From: Aspidiotus rigidus
Taxonomy: Eukaryota; Arthropoda; Insecta; Hemiptera; Diaspididae
Assembly (NCBI GenBank): GCA_035079385.1
Contig: JAVHKY010000015.1
Location: 372,001 to 436,000, forward strand
Length of the DNA: 64,000 nucleotides
Direction of reading: 5' to 3'
Below the pieces are notes generated by a model that saw nothing but the letters and a program-made list of their open reading frames with translations, was not told the DNA's origin and did not search any database. Position numbers and translations under genes: made by a program. Positions 1 to 12,439 of this stretch are shown here, in pieces. Numbering within the stretch: position 1 is the first letter of the stretch; each line of letters opens with the position of its first letter.

Positions 1-850
1 TGCTGAACCAAATATTCCATAAGCAATGCTGAACCACATATTCCATGAGCAATGTTGAACCACATATTCCTTAGGCAATGCTGAACCACATATTCCATAA
101 GTAGTTCTGAACCACATATTCCATAAGCAGTGCTGAACCAAATATTCCATAAGCAATGCTAAACCACATATTCCATAAGCAATGCTGAACCACATATTCC
201 ATAAGCAATGCTGAACCACATTCCATGAGCATTGGTGAATCATATATTCCATAAACAATGCTGAACCACATATTCCATGAACAGTGCTGAACTACATATT
301 CCATAAGCAGTGCTGAACCAAATATTTCATAAGCAATGATATATTCCATAAGCAATGCCGAACCACATATTCCATAAGCAATGCTGAACCAAATATTCCA
401 TAAGCAATGCTGAACCACATATTCCATAAGTAATGCTGAACCAAATATTCCATAAGCAATGCTGAACCAAATATTCCATAAGCAATGCTGAACCAAATAT
501 TCCATAAGCAATGCTGAACCAAATATTCTGTAAGCAACGCTGAACCACATATTCCATAAGCAATGCTGAACCACATGTTTCATAATAGTGCTGAACCAAA
601 TATTCCGTAAGCAATGCTGAACCATATATTTTATAAGCAATGCTGAACCACATATTCCATAAGCAATGCTGAACCACATGTTCCATAAGCAGTGCTGAAC
701 CAAATATTCCGTAAGCAATGCTGAACCATATATTTTATAAGCAATGCTGAACCGCATATTCCATAAGCAATGCTGAACCACATATTCCATAAGCAATGCT
801 GAACCAAATATTCCGTAAGCAATGTTGATCCACATATTCTGTAAGCAGTC
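1..850. repeat. 26-bp minisatellite array
   Basis: About 33 tandem copies of a 26-bp unit (consensus AATGCTGAACCACATATTCC followed by ATAAGC) run from the window edge to about 850, so the array is cut by the window start. Units differ by single bases, and a few are shortened or disrupted (for example near 215-245 and 330-350). Because 26 is not a multiple of three and the unit has no stop on the minus strand, all minus frames read long repetitive peptides with a 26-residue period. I read this as a satellite, not a gene. The last units (after about 790) are more diverged, as is usual at array edges. Confidence 0.95.
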
Positions 851-1089
851 TTATCACGCATTACAGGAATACGCATAGGTACAATAAATAATTTCTTCCC
901 TTGACAAACTAGCTCCAGCTTGTTGAATTAAACTGGCGCCAAGTTGTGCTTGCGCCAAAATGGCCGTGTCAAATCGGCCACGCCAAAATGACTGGATCCC
1001 AATTGCAAAAGCAGAGAGTAAGAAAGCCAGCCTCTTGAACTATGTAATCATTTTGATAGTGAAAAATTATTGGCCTTTTTGATTGGATG

Positions 1090-1310
1090 AGAGAAGAAGA
1101 ACAGAACCAACCAATAAGAGAGCAGGAAACCAGGTAGCCAATAGAAACGCAGTATTTAGGTGTGAACCAATCACTCAGCAGTATATTATAGCCAATAAGA
1201 ATACAATGTCATATTATTGTAAGAATAAATTTCTGAGAGTGAACCAATCATGACACAGCATTGTTATTAGCAATAAGAACACAGTGTTATACTATAAAAA
1301 CTCATGTTTA
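1090..1310 (+). repeat. Degenerate CCAAT-containing tandem repeat
   Basis: About three poorly conserved copies of a segment of roughly 80 bp, each carrying one or two CCAAT pentamers (near 1109, 1139, 1167, 1191 and 1245). It is followed by ACTATAAAAACT near 1292. The CCAAT series with a TATA-like sequence resembles a promoter or transposon terminal region, but no transcript or gene can be attached to it. The stretch 850-1090 shows nothing recognisable. Confidence 0.4.
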
Positions 1311-1389
1311 TGGCCTTGTTCACCATTTGCGACACAAAGTAGAATTGTACACTTGAAAAACATTTTCCTATCTTGATAATTTAAACGCA

Positions 1390-1620
1390 CTCCTTGTAAG
1401 CCGTGGTATCCATTGGTAGCGTTAGCATTGGTGGTAGCTGCTGTGGTTGCCTCACTTAGTTCATTGCTGAGAGACTCTTCAGCTCTTCAGCACTACCTTA
1501 TGAGGCGATTGCCAAACGGGTCCTCTTCTGCCACTTCATACAGCTCTTTCCATACAGAATTCTTGCTGTCTGTTACTGCTTCAGCCTCTTATAAGTCAGC
1601 TGGTATCCAATCATAGTGGA
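1390..1620 (-). pseudogene. R1-like non-LTR retrotransposon fragment
   Basis: This segment is clearly homologous at the base level to 18,235-18,475, which is part of the larger R1-type element at 16.6-18.5 kb. On the minus strand it corresponds to the linker just before the reverse transcriptase domain. It is isolated and short, with no intact frame. It is a dead fragment. Confidence 0.6.
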
Positions 1621-4430
1621 CTGAGATCAATCCAGAATGAGGTTCCTCAACCTACCTTAAGGCAGATTCACAGCTAAAAAAAATGTTTTACTACTCTGTT
1701 CAATCATTGAAATTACCCACGAACCTCTGATTTTTCTTTGGCAAGTCTTTTAATGTGTTCGAAAATCTCAAAAATAGTAAATCGACGGCATCGTTAGGCG
1801 AATCGATACCGCGTTTGGCCGTTCTCATAAAATTCTACCGTTAAGTTTTTTGCTAATTCTATACCAAAATTAACTGCCTATAAATTATTCATAAAATATT
1901 ATGATCGATCTGATGGATGATAAAATTTTTACCGTCTTTCGAAGAAAGTGACGAAGGAAACAACTTAGAGCGCACACGCTCCGACTGTATTTCACGTATG
2001 AGCTGATGGTTATCGTGAGTCCACGTGACTGGTCTCGTGCCCGTGAATATTTTCCACATTGCGGTTAAGCGTCTTCATTAATAATTTCGTGATTTTTCGT
2101 TAATCGAATAATTTATACAGTCGGATTCGTGTGCGCGATTCTACGTTATAGACTGTCACACTGCCCACAAACCAGTTTACTCATCATTCTTTTTTTTTTT
2201 TCCCCTTCAACTTCCGATTTAAATAATGATATCGGAATTTTGTTGACGCGCACTGAAAAAGTACGTACGAAAAGCGTGTGCATTTCACAGAAAGGTAATT
2301 CGGAGTCGGGCACGACCGCTGAAAGTACGAACGAAGCATTATAATAAGGTATGACGAGGAAGAGCTTGCGAGGAGGGGAAATGAATGAACATCATCACAT
2401 CACACTTGTATAAAACGAATTCACTCCGACACATTCGTTTCACTGTGGATGAACGTATCACCCTTATCGCGGTTACTTCTCGTCTGTCCGTCTATTTTGC
2501 CTGTATACGTACAATTTTTTTTATTTTTTTTACTTTTTTCTTTCGCGGATGACAGGTGTGTAACCTATCGAAAGTGCAATTTTCGTCGATATTGTTTTGT
2601 TGGAAATGCGACCCTGAAGTGCGTTTAAGGAATATAGCAAAATAAAAAGTTGTGCTCGCGAATACCTACGTGATTTTCGATAGTGATCTTTCTTGTGCCG
2701 ATTCCTTCCAATAGAAAAATGTGAGTACATCCCTTGTTTTACTTTATATTATGTGCGTCGAATTGAAGTAGCCTATTCTCAGAGAGTCCTCGAACGATGC
2801 GATTTTTTAAATTGGCGTGCGGAGACTTCAATACTGATCATTGGTCCTTTATTCAGTAAGAACAATATAGTAAAGTGACGAGGCTTCGGCTCTGAATTCG
2901 CACCTTTTGATTTTGAACCCCAGCGGAGTTTCTCCACCCAAAGCTTAGGATGCATTCCCTCGTTACCCTTGTCGGGCTTCTTCTTGCAAGGGTGTACGCG
3001 ATTACGAGCGACTTTTATTTGAAAAGACTTAGGCTTACGTTTCCTGCTTTTTAATATGACTCGGATACGACATTTCTAAGCTCATCTTAGGGATCTTAAT
3101 CACGTACCCGTTCTAAGCCGTGCGTGTGCTCGGCTAAGCAATGCGTATCGTATTTCGTTTCGAATCTTCGCGAATGCATTTTACGATCGTACGATTTTCT
3201 TTACTCCGAATCTGTATAGTCGTCAATACCTTATCTTTTCTCGTTAGAAAAATAAAATCGGGGAATTCTGTTCGAGTCGGTGAGTTTCTACGAATGCACG
3301 TGTGTACCTATTTTATCGGAACGATCGTTTCGTTTTTCTTTCTTCCTTGTATAAGAATAAGGATTATTATTCAGTGTGATGTAAATGAGACCGCTGATGT
3401 TGAGACGTGCGCACATTCGAGTACTTTTAATTATTCTTGGATTAACAAAGTGCAAAAGTCCTATCAAAGTTGAAAAAAAATGGAAATTTATTTTTGAATT
3501 TTAATTTATCAACATTACTCATATCATTAACGACTCGACGATTATCAAAAAGTCATTTTCTATACTGGTACATGAAAAGATTAAAAATATTTTATCAATA
3601 ATAAATGTAGAACGAGATATCTTATCAAAGTGAGTAAGTTTTTTTTCTCATTTTTTTTATCAATCAATCTGAAGCATGCGAAAAAAATAATAATTTCTCG
3701 ACTACCCGTAACCTTCACAGTTAATATTTTATTTTCAACGGTTTTGAAAGCAAAAATATGACGAATTGATACTTATTAATCTGAAATGCCCATCATGCCG
3801 TTTTTGTACGAAGGCAATTACTGTTATTTGATTAAAAAATGTGTTGGGGGACGATACGTACAGGGGACAATAAATAATGTAATTTTGAGAAGGTATCAAC
3901 GATACGAGTACCATAATTCACCTCTATTCTGTTACTTCAATCCCATGAGCTTAGGTCCTTACTTCTTATTTTAACTCCTACTTGGTTAAGCCTTATTCCT
4001 GACATTCTTTTCGATCCTAATGAGATTTCCGAATAATGTTCTGGCAGAGCCGAATAGACGAAGAGCGTATTTTATGTGTCCTCTAAGGAACACAGCATAT
4101 AATTGGAGATTCGCGCTTTCTGCAATGCATATTTCTATATCGAAATTTGAACTCGACTCTAAACGTCGTGAATTCATTAAAAATAAAAAACTTCTCGAGA
4201 GGTGGCATAAAATATAGATCGGGTTCCATGTCTCCTTACAACTCTTGGAACTAGGAGAGCACGGAAGAGAGGTTCTCCAGTAGAGACGAGGGAGAACTAC
4301 CAAATCCGAATCCATTCGCGTATATTGATGGCAGAACTCGAAATTCTTCCCAGTCCCCATAGTAGATTAAAGCTCCCGCCTTCTTGGGACTGTAATTTGG
4401 GGAGATACGAAAGTAGCAAAGGTGGATAAT
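1620..4430. other. No gene recognised; promoter-like stretch
   Basis: No coding region is supported here. The part from about 1,740 to 3,450 is richer in CpG than the surroundings and lacks the repeat families seen elsewhere. A TATAAAA sequence lies at about 2,410, and a strong donor-like sequence (AAAAAT then GTGAGT) at about 2,721. These could be the core promoter and first non-coding exon of a gene, possibly the transporter that needs an upstream exon, but nothing in the window proves it. Short open frames here look random. Confidence 0.3.
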
Positions 4431-5469
4431 GAAAGTATGTCGAAGGTCGGAATTTTAATGGGGAACCTGTTCTATGGGGGAGGGCCGTGCGCCGTGTGAT
4501 GTCCGGCCAAAACAAAAGTGGTTAAAGTACAACAGCATTGGCAAAAATGGTCTAAGACGATTAGAATATTGTCCTCGTAAGTACGTGGTTCTTGTTTAGA
4601 CGTGAGCGTTTTCTGCTTTCTCTCATTATGGTCGAAGACCCCCTCCTAACATACATTACTTAAAGATTGGGTTTGGAAAAGTTTCGATTTTCGAACGATA
4701 ATATAATATGATAGGGTGCGGGAGAATTTTTAACAGGGAACCTGTTTTATCAGCGGGTTTTCCGGAAAAAACGTTCGCCGGCCGGCCGATAAAGCTCGGA
4801 GGTCTAAAATTTTCCAAGTCCCCCCCTCCTATCATATTATATCTCCGAGGTCAAAATTTTTCCAAGTTCCCGTTCTCCGATATACCTAGAGATTGGAGGG
4901 GCGGGGCCTGTGACGTCAGAGGTTGATGACGTCATAGGTCAGCCTTGTGACGTTAAAACCTACATATTTCATATCTCATGTGCCCCATAAAATAGGTTCC
5001 CTACCACCCCTCGTTTAATTCCGTTGAAAAACCCGTGAGTTTTCCAAGCCCCCTAAAGCAAGGGACTTGGAAAAATTTAGACTTTCGAGCTAAATTATGT
5101 GATGCGAAAGGGTTTGATTTTCGAGCTAAATTGTATGATACGGTAGGGACTTATAAAAATTTCGACTTCCGACCCTGTGACGACGCAATCTGACGTCATG
5201 TATCAGTATTTTTTTCGAGTTCCTCTTCTATGATATATAGCTTCAAAGTCCCGGCCTGTGACGTCATAATTTGATCTCACTCCTATGATATATAGACTTG
5301 AGGACGAAGCCTGTGACGTCATATTTTATTAACGTCATAGGTTAGTCTCATGACGTCACAATCTGACGACGTCATATGTGTAGATCAGTTTTGACATGTT
5401 CCATGTCTTTTCTCTCGCCGGACCCCGATTTTGAAACTCGCGAGTACACCCCCCCCCCATCCGTCAAGA

Positions 5470-6125
5470 GAAATCTCTACCCCGTGGGTGATTCAGAAAT
5501 TCGCGAGTACACCCCGCGTAATAAATAATTAATTAATTAATAATTAAATAAATAAATAATTAAATAATTAAATAAATAATTAATATAATTAATAATTAGA
5601 AAATCTCTACCCCTTGGGTGATTCAGAAATTCGCGAGTACACCCCGCGTAATAATAATAAATAATTAATTCAATAATAATTAAATAATTAAATAATTAAA
5701 TAAATAAATAATATAATTAATAATTAGAAAATTTTCCAAGTCCCTCTCCCTATCATATATGGCTGGATCCCGCGAGTTCGCGCTACCTCATATTTCTCAT
5801 AGAAGACTTGAATTTTCTCATACCATTCCAATACAACAGCGAGATCGCTCGTTCGCCCCACCGAAAGTTGATACCTCAAAATATAGAACACCCACAATTA
5901 CCTCAAAATATTTCTCATACAAGACTTATACGACGCCAAGATAGGTAAAGGGGTAAACGAATAATATCTCACCAACACTTGACCTAGTAGAAGAATTAAT
6001 AATAAATAAATAAATGAATAAATAAATATATAAATAAATAAATAAATAAATAAATCCGCGCGCTACCTCGTATTTCTCATAGAGGACTTATACGACGCCA
6101 AGATAGGTAAAGGGGTAAACGAGCC
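5470..6125. repeat. AT simple repeats with duplicated flanks
   Basis: TAAT/AAATA low-complexity tracts at about 5,519-5,595, 5,650-5,728 and 5,998-6,054. The first two are each preceded by the same segment of about 55 bp (starting AATCTCTACCCC at about 5,473 and 5,601). A segment beginning CGCGCTACCTC and ending AGGTAAAGGGGTAAACGA is also present twice (about 5,778-5,960, split, and 6,060-6,121). This is local tandem duplication inside the TGACGTCA repeat block. Confidence 0.8.
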
Positions 6126-6980
6126 TAGACTGAAATATTTCAAGATGACTGATAAAATATAAAAGACATGGAACATGATTTTCATTTATTTGGCTATGCC
6201 AGAAAATTTTTTCTATTCTTTTTCATTAATAAAAAATTCATTTTTCCGATATCGATGTTTCTCTTTGACTACGATTTCTAAAAATCCGCTCATCATATCA
6301 TTTCGTGTTTCTAGATGTCGAATACGATCTTCAAATTCACGAATACGAGCTTCCGATTCCTTTGGTATTTTCTTTTTTCGTTTAACCAGATTCATCTTCT
6401 GTTCACATCGTTTCCCGATCGCGGCTTCGTATTCCGATATTTCTCAAGTGTCCCTCCTATTATATTATGTAGCTCAAAAATCCGGGCTTGTGACGTCACA
6501 ATCTACATTTTTCAGATCCCACGTGTTCTATAAAACAGGCTCCCTGTCCCCTCACTTAACTCCGTTAAGGAACCGGTGAGTTTCCAAGTCCCACTTCTAT
6601 CTTATATTATGGCAAGACACTTAGGGAAATTTCGAGTCTGAACCTGTGACGTCGCGATCTGATGATGTCATAGGTCAGTAAAATTTTTCCAAATCCCTGG
6701 GAAACTTGAAAAAAGTCGACTTTCGAGATAGGCAAGAAGAAACTTGGAATAATTTATTGTTTGGAACCTGTGACGTCATGATCTGATGACGTGGTCTAAG
6801 TTACACCTCAGTAAAAATGGTCCAATTCCTCTTCCTATCGTATAGCTCGAAAGTAGGACTTGGAAAAATTTCGACTTTCGACCCTGTGACGTCACGATCT
6901 GACGACGTCATAGGTCAGGGAAAATTTTCTAGGTCCCGGGGAGACTTAGAAAAATTTCGACTTTTGAGGCATGTTATATG

Positions 6981-6992
6981 ATAGGCAATGGA
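6981..6992. repeat. 12-bp target duplication, left copy
   Basis: ATAGGCAATGGA. The identical 12 bases recur at 8,937-8,948, immediately after the Penelope-like element, and the TGACGTCA repeat resumes there. In an uninterrupted copy of the repeat (about 9,661) the same words are followed directly by CTTGGAAC, as they are after the right copy here. Confidence 0.8.
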
Positions 6993-8936
6993 ATTAATCC
7001 TTCCTTCTAAATTATGGCACATACTGATAACGAAGGTATGACTAAAACCGATAAAGGTAACGCCGTAGTTATTCTTGAGAAAGCTACTTATGTTAGTAAA
7101 GTTAATGAAGCACTTCGTGATATGAACGCCGTCGTTAATGAAAAGTTCAATTTTAATGCTTATGTGACCGAAGTCAGGAGGGTCGTTAACCGGAGTGAAT
7201 CTCTCATCAGGAAGGTACCCTTGAAAAAGCTGATTCTCGTACCAAACCCTGTACCGCCTAGGCTGTATGGCCTCCCTAAAATCCATAAAAGAGGTACTCC
7301 TATGAGGCCAGTAGTTTCTTATGTCTCCTCCCCTGCTTCCTACTTGGCTAAATTCCTTGACCGGTGGTTTACGTCTAGGGTTGACTTTATATCTAAACAC
7401 TCTGTAATAATTCTGTTAATCTTATTGAGAATATTGTTGATAGTACTCCTCCTCAGGGGTCCTCTTTGCTCTCGTTTGACGTAGTAGGTCTCTTCCCTCA
7501 TATTCCAGTGGCCCCTACGCTTCAATGTTTGGGTGAGCTTTTAGTTTCTGCTCAAGTTTCCCACGAGGAGATCTCTGAATTTCTTGAATTACCTAATACC
7601 TGTTGGAACCCTAACTTCTGTTTATTCGATGGTAAAATTTATGAGTCCCCCTCGGAGGTGGGGATACCTATAGGTTCACCTTTGGGCTCCCTCATTTCTG
7701 AGGTGTTCATGTTTAGGCTTGAAACCGAATTATTCTCCTGCCTTCCTGCCTCCCTAGACCATATCGTTTACTGGTACAGGTACATCGATGACGTTCTGTG
7801 TCTGTGGAGCGGCCCTGACCATCTGAGAGATGCGTTCCTTGAATACATCAATAGTTTATATCCTTCTATAAAATTCACCATGGAGGTTGGTGGCTCTCAC
7901 ATCAATTTCTTGGACCTCTCCATTACTGTCTTTAAGAACCATCATGAGTTCGGCATCTTTAGGAAGGGGACGTGCACTGACATGACCATAGTGGGTCTTC
8001 TTTCTGCCCCCCTTCCCATAAATATGCTGCTTATAACTCTTTAGTTCACGGGCTTGTTCACGTTCCTCTGAGCTCCGCAGAGTTCTCTAAAGAGGCTTCG
8101 GTCATTAAAAACTTGGCCATTCGCAATCATTTAGATATCGATATCGATGGTTTGATAAGGAAAAAATTAATCAAAAAATTTCTTGATGGGACTACCCCCC
8201 TCCCTCGTAATACTAATGATAAATCTAATAGATGGATTCGCCTCCCCTATTTGGGCCAATTTTCTTCTATATTAAGTCGGGTCTTAAAACCCTTTGGCTT
8301 TAAACCAGTTTATTACTGTCCCACTACTGTTAAAAGAATTTTTAGTAATACTAAGGATCGCATCCCGAAGAATGAGTCGAGTGGTGTTTATAAAATTAAA
8401 TGTCAGGATTGCGAGGGTGTTTATATAGGTGAAACTAGTCGCCAACTTAAAATAAGAGAGAAAGAGCATATGAAGGCTTGGAAGTCCAATTCTTTAGGTG
8501 AGTCTGCTTTTGCTGACCACCTTATATCACAAAATCATAAGTTCGAAGAGGGCTCTATTACCTTCCTTCATAATGAGAGTTCCTATAAGAAACGTATTGC
8601 TCTTGAAAATATTGAAATCGTCCGCCATAAACATGATACTAAAGTTACTCTTCTTAACCAGTTTATTCCAGAAGATGAGTTTATCGAGAAGGTTTATTGC
8701 TCTAGTCATGAATCACCATGATTCCGTCATCTTCTTCGTTCCCTCCCTCACGCGTTTTCGGTTTCCCGTTCGTGTTGTACGCGTAATTACTTCAGTCTGT
8801 GCTTCGTATTGCTTTGATAATGGCTTTTTAGCCGAAAGCTGGCTCAGCCTGCATTATTTTAATGTTTATACGGTTGTGAATTCATTTGAATTAATAAATT
8901 TGTTCTTTTTGGATAATTTATTTTTTCACCTTCGTT
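6993..8936 (+). mobile_element. Penelope-like element, 5'-truncated (copy A)
   Basis: A 1,944-bp insertion bounded by 12-bp direct repeats. Penelope-like elements are retroelements with a reverse transcriptase and a GIY-YIG endonuclease. This copy starts inside the coding region, at the conserved TDKGN segment just before the reverse transcriptase, so its 5' end was lost. That is a common outcome for the class. The 3' end is an AT-rich untranslated tail after about 8,722. It lies inside the TGACGTCA repeat and is therefore younger than it. Frameshifts show it is dead. Confidence 0.85.
7014..8721 (+). pseudogene. Reverse transcriptase/GIY-YIG endonuclease, frameshifted
   Basis: The reading passes through three frames. 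At 7,014-7,410 are the DKGN motif and the RT entry with the RLYGLPKIHK motif. At about 7,466-8,044 are LSFDVVGLFPHIP (first catalytic Asp), a GIPIGSPLGSLISEVF segment and the catalytic YIDD, then HINFLDLSI. At 8,113-8,721 is the linker and a GIY-YIG nuclease with the pair GVYKIKC and GVYIGETSRQ. Frame breaks lie near 7,410-7,470 and 7,985-8,110. The last part is open to its natural stop. Catalytic residues survive, but the gene is broken. Confidence 0.85.
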
Positions 8937-8940
8937 ATAG

Positions 8941-10480
8941 GCAATGGACTTGGAACAATTTCAACTTTCGAACCTTTGACATCACGATCTGATGATGTCA
9001 AAATAGTTCAAGTTACACCTCGGCGAAAATGGTCCAAGTCCCTTTCCTATAGTATAGCTTTAGGGTGGAATTTAGAAAACTTTCGACTTTCGACCATGTG
9101 ACGTTCACGATCTGATGACGTCATAGGTCAGTGAAAGTTTTCCAAGTCCTAGGAGGACTTGAAAAAATGTTGAGAATGTTCTAATTATGATAGGCAAGGG
9201 GTTTGGAGAAATTTCGACGTTTGACCCTGTGAGGTCATGATCTGTTGACGTCATAGGTCAGTAAAATTTTTCTAAATCCTTGGGAAACTTGAAAAAAGTC
9301 GACTTAAGGAGAAATTCCGACTTTCGACCCTGTGACGTCACAATCTGACCAATGGGGTTTTTTCCTATAGGCCTACCGCGGCACTTTTTGGGGGGTGGCA
9401 AATTTTGAATATTTCAAAGGGGCGTCAAGAAAATTAGAAAAAAAAGAAAAAACGAGGCGGCGAAACTTGACCAGGCCTACAGCGGAACAACACCCAAAAC
9501 CCCCTTTGGATCTGACGACTTCATAATAGGCTGGAACTTGGAAAAATTTCGACTTCCGACCCTGTGACGTCACGGTCTGGTGACGTCATAGGTCAGTGAA
9601 ATATTTTTAGGTCCCGGGGAGACTTGAGAAAATTTCGACTTTTAAGGCGTGTTATATAATAGGCAATGGACTTGGAACAATTTCAACTTTCGAACCTTTG
9701 ACACCACGATCTGATGATGTCCAAATAGTCCAAGTTACACCTCGGCGAAAACGGTCCAAGGCCCTTTCCTATAGTATAGCTTTATAGGGTTGCATTTAGA
9801 AAACTTTCGACTTTCGACCCTGTGACGTCACGATCTGATGACGTCATAGGTCAGTGAAATTTTTCCAAGTCCCAGGAGGACTTGAAAAAATTTTGAGAAT
9901 GTTCTAATTATGATTGGCAAGGGGTTTGGAGAAATTTCGACGTTTGACCCTGTGAGGTCATGATTTGTTGACGTCATAGGTCAGTAAAATTTTTCTAAAT
10001 CCCTGGGAAACTTGAAAAAAGTCGACTTGAGGAGAAATTCCGACTTTCGACCCTGTGACGTCACGATTTGACCAATGGGATTTTTCCCGATAGGCCCGGT
10101 AGGCCCGAGCCTGCAGCGGCACTTTTTGGGGGGCGGCAAATTTTGAATATTTCAAAGCGGCGTCAAGAAAATTTGAAAAAAAAGAAAAAACGAGGCGGCG
10201 AAACTTGACCAGGCCTACAGCGGCACAACACCCAAAACCCCCTTTGGATCTGACGACTTCATAATAGGCTGGAACTTGGAAAAATTTCGACCTCCGACCT
10301 TGTGACGTCACGGTCTGGTGACGTCATAGGTCAGTGAAATATTTCCAAGTCTCAGGGGGGCTTGAAAAAATTACGAGCATGTTTTAATCATGATAGGCAT
10401 GGGACTTGGAAAAATTTCAATGTTTGACCCTGTGACGTCACGATGTAATGACGTCGAAATATCCCACCAGCTAAATCCTG
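8941..10480. repeat. TGACGTCA repeat, about 722-bp tandem duplication
   Basis: Two long copies of the same segment start at about 8,940 and 9,662 (GCAATGGACTTGGAACAATT); a third is only partial, from about 10,390. Each unit holds several pairs of TGACGTCA in the arrangement TGACGTCA-CGATCTGA-TGACGTCA-TAGGTCAG, and a module of about 130 bp beginning GCACTTTTTGGGG (about 9,381 and 10,120). Copies differ by scattered substitutions and by small indels. About twelve exact palindromes occur here. No coding function is supported. Confidence 0.8.
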
Positions 10481-11380
10481 CTCCTCCTCTGCTCTTTTCT
10501 GCGCCGCAACACCGTTTCATTCCTGTTGTTTTCGTTCTGAAGATGGGATATGTTGTTTCCCGAAACCGTGGTCAACATTCATTAGAAAATTCATAATTTT
10601 ACGCTTTGTTTTTTGATTAACAAAATATTTTTAAAAATTTTTTTCGGTTTTTTCGATTTTATTTACTTTTTTTAGTTTTATTATTTTTGATTTTATCTAA
10701 TATTTCATATTTTTATTTTAATTTCGATCTAATTACTACTAATTTTTGACGGTTTAATTTTCGTTATTTTTGGACTTTTCCAAAATTTGCTTTGTTTTTG
10801 TGTATTTATGTGTTTTCATATAGTTTGGAGGTGGGATTTGAAAAAATTTCGGCTTTCGACCCTGTGACGTCACGATAGAAATTTTTACAATTCCCTTGCC
10901 ATAATATATGATAGGAAAGGGAAGTTGATAAAATGTTTATTTTCAGACTCTACACACCAAATTTCAGATTCTTCAAGATTTCGATATAAAGTCTTCAGTA
11001 CTAAAACCAATTGGACCCATAGAACAGATTCCAGCGTTCTTCGTTTAACTTCGTTAAGAAAGCCGTCATTCTTCCAAGTCTCTGTGACGTAATTTTCGTG
11101 ACGCAAATTTCAGAATTCCTCCCAGCCTGAAGACATATCCATATCTTGAAAAAGAAATTGAGAATAGTATAATGTATGTTAGGCTGTCCAGTTCACCACC
11201 ATTCTTAGCTTAGTATAAGTCTCGTATGCTGTATGTTGAGCAGAGTGGCTCGTGGGCTCACTCGGGGGTCTCAGCCTGGCATAAATGTGGTACCATATTA
11301 GGCTAAATGGTTCACGGGCTCTTTTGTTTGGATCTTCTAACGTACTATATGTTAGGAAAGCAGTCCCTGCGATCTCAAAT
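10480..11380. other. Mostly unannotated; one isolated CRE unit
   Basis: From 10,580 to 10,820 the sequence is T-rich and low in complexity. At about 10,830-10,920 one more CCTGTGACGTCACGAT unit with its TATATGATAGG phrase occurs. From 11,170 to 11,350 are words such as ATGTTAGGCT and GGGCTC that recur near 44,000 and 34,350, suggesting a further dispersed repeat. No gene is seen. Confidence 0.4.
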
Positions 11381-12250
11381 CCTGTTACTGCTCCCTCATA
11401 CTCTCTGCATCTGGCATAAAACAGTCGTGGTGGTATTACAAAAAAAAAATACTCACGGTCTATGCCACTTCTTTCTCGGCGTCTACAGAACTTCATAATT
11501 GCCATCCAATCCTCTGCCAAGTTTCTTGGTCTCACTTTCAACTCCAAAACCTTTTAGACCACCCTTATCAAAATCTTAGCAGGAACATTCCGGCACCGGC
11601 TGTTATCGTGAACTCCTTCTTCAATGCTGCGATAGTTTATTGATTACGGTTTTCTAATTTACACCCGCTTCAACTAAAAAACCTTAAAATTGCTGGATTC
11701 CATTCAATTTCCGGGTTTTGACTGTCCCTGAATGCACTACGCACCAGCCCTTCACTCAGCCTATACGCTGAAGCAATTGCCGCGCTCGTTTACTCGTTGC
11801 TAACTTCTAGCCTTAACCACCCAATAAATGCTCCGAGCCTACGTAAGTCACCCCTACCGTCCCTTCAATCCCATCTAAGCACTCATCTCAATCCTAAGCT
11901 CTTTCTTCCTATTCTTTCTTCCGCTCCACCGCATAAGTCCAGATCTTACAGGATTTCCCAAGACAGTTGACTGCATGTACAGACAACACATCAACAAAAA
12001 CATTTCTCCAGAATTTTCCGGCCACCTTCTCTGCTGCATGAACGAGTCCAAATCAAGACCGTAAACCGGAGACGAGGTCTTCCGCTTTTATTTGCCTCTT
12101 CCTCCTCATCCACTTCTCCCCCCACCGTCCAACAAATCCTCATTCTGGCATACTCGTTTAGTTCTTTTTCCTCCTCCATCTATTTTCCATGGATACCGGG
12201 ACGCATCTATTTTGCCGACCGCAAAGCAGTCATTGCATTCACCCTTCATA
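11380..12250 (+). pseudogene. I-like non-LTR retrotransposon fragment (a)
   Basis: With many frame breaks, the + strand reads the end of the reverse transcriptase and the following linker of the same family found at 49.8-52.9 and 57.9-63.8 kb. Around 11,625-11,700 it reads SLIDYGF...LKLLDSIQ, the well-known segment after the RT domain in jockey/I-type elements. Downstream words match the other copies (for example at 62,900). It is heavily decayed. The assignment rests on similarity between copies in this window and on that motif. Confidence 0.55.
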
Positions 12251-12439
12251 AATGACGGATCCCTCTCCCACATAATATGATCTCAAATCCTACTACTGCC
12301 ACCTCATCCTCTACTTCTGAACTGATTTCTTGTGGCCTCCAGTAAGCTCCGTTCTGTCAAAAAACGACGGCCTCTCAACAAAGTTGAACTAGGAACGCAG
12401 GGGACCAGATTTATCGGTCAAATTGGTTTCTGTATCGAG

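Larger units (their letters stand above)
4430..6992. repeat. TGACGTCA-rich dispersed repeat, first block
   Basis: A mosaic of diverged copies of one repeat. The recurring unit has CCTGTGACGTCA, then ATCTGA, then TGACGTCATAGGTCAG, followed by a phrase such as TTTTCCAAGTCCC and by ATATGATAGG. About nine exact TGACGTCA palindromes occur here. A second recurring module contains the 15-bp palindrome AACAGGGAACCTGTT (4,733-4,747), with decayed relatives near 4,455, 4,985 and 6,532. No protein-coding capacity is convincing. The block is interrupted by AT-only simple repeats and ends at the target duplication of the inserted Penelope-like element. Confidence 0.75.

Noticed and set aside
71..876. Long repetitive open frames on the minus strand
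   Set aside because: They arise from the 26-bp minisatellite, which lacks stops in all minus frames; the same peptide appears in each frame.
6213..6395. Minus-strand 60-codon frame with a coiled-coil look
   Set aside because: Short, isolated and embedded in the CRE repeat block, with no recognisable family and no splice context.
9373..10311. Two similar minus-strand frames beginning MTSQGR
   Set aside because: They are parts of the tandemly duplicated CRE repeat; the similarity follows from duplication, not from coding constraint.
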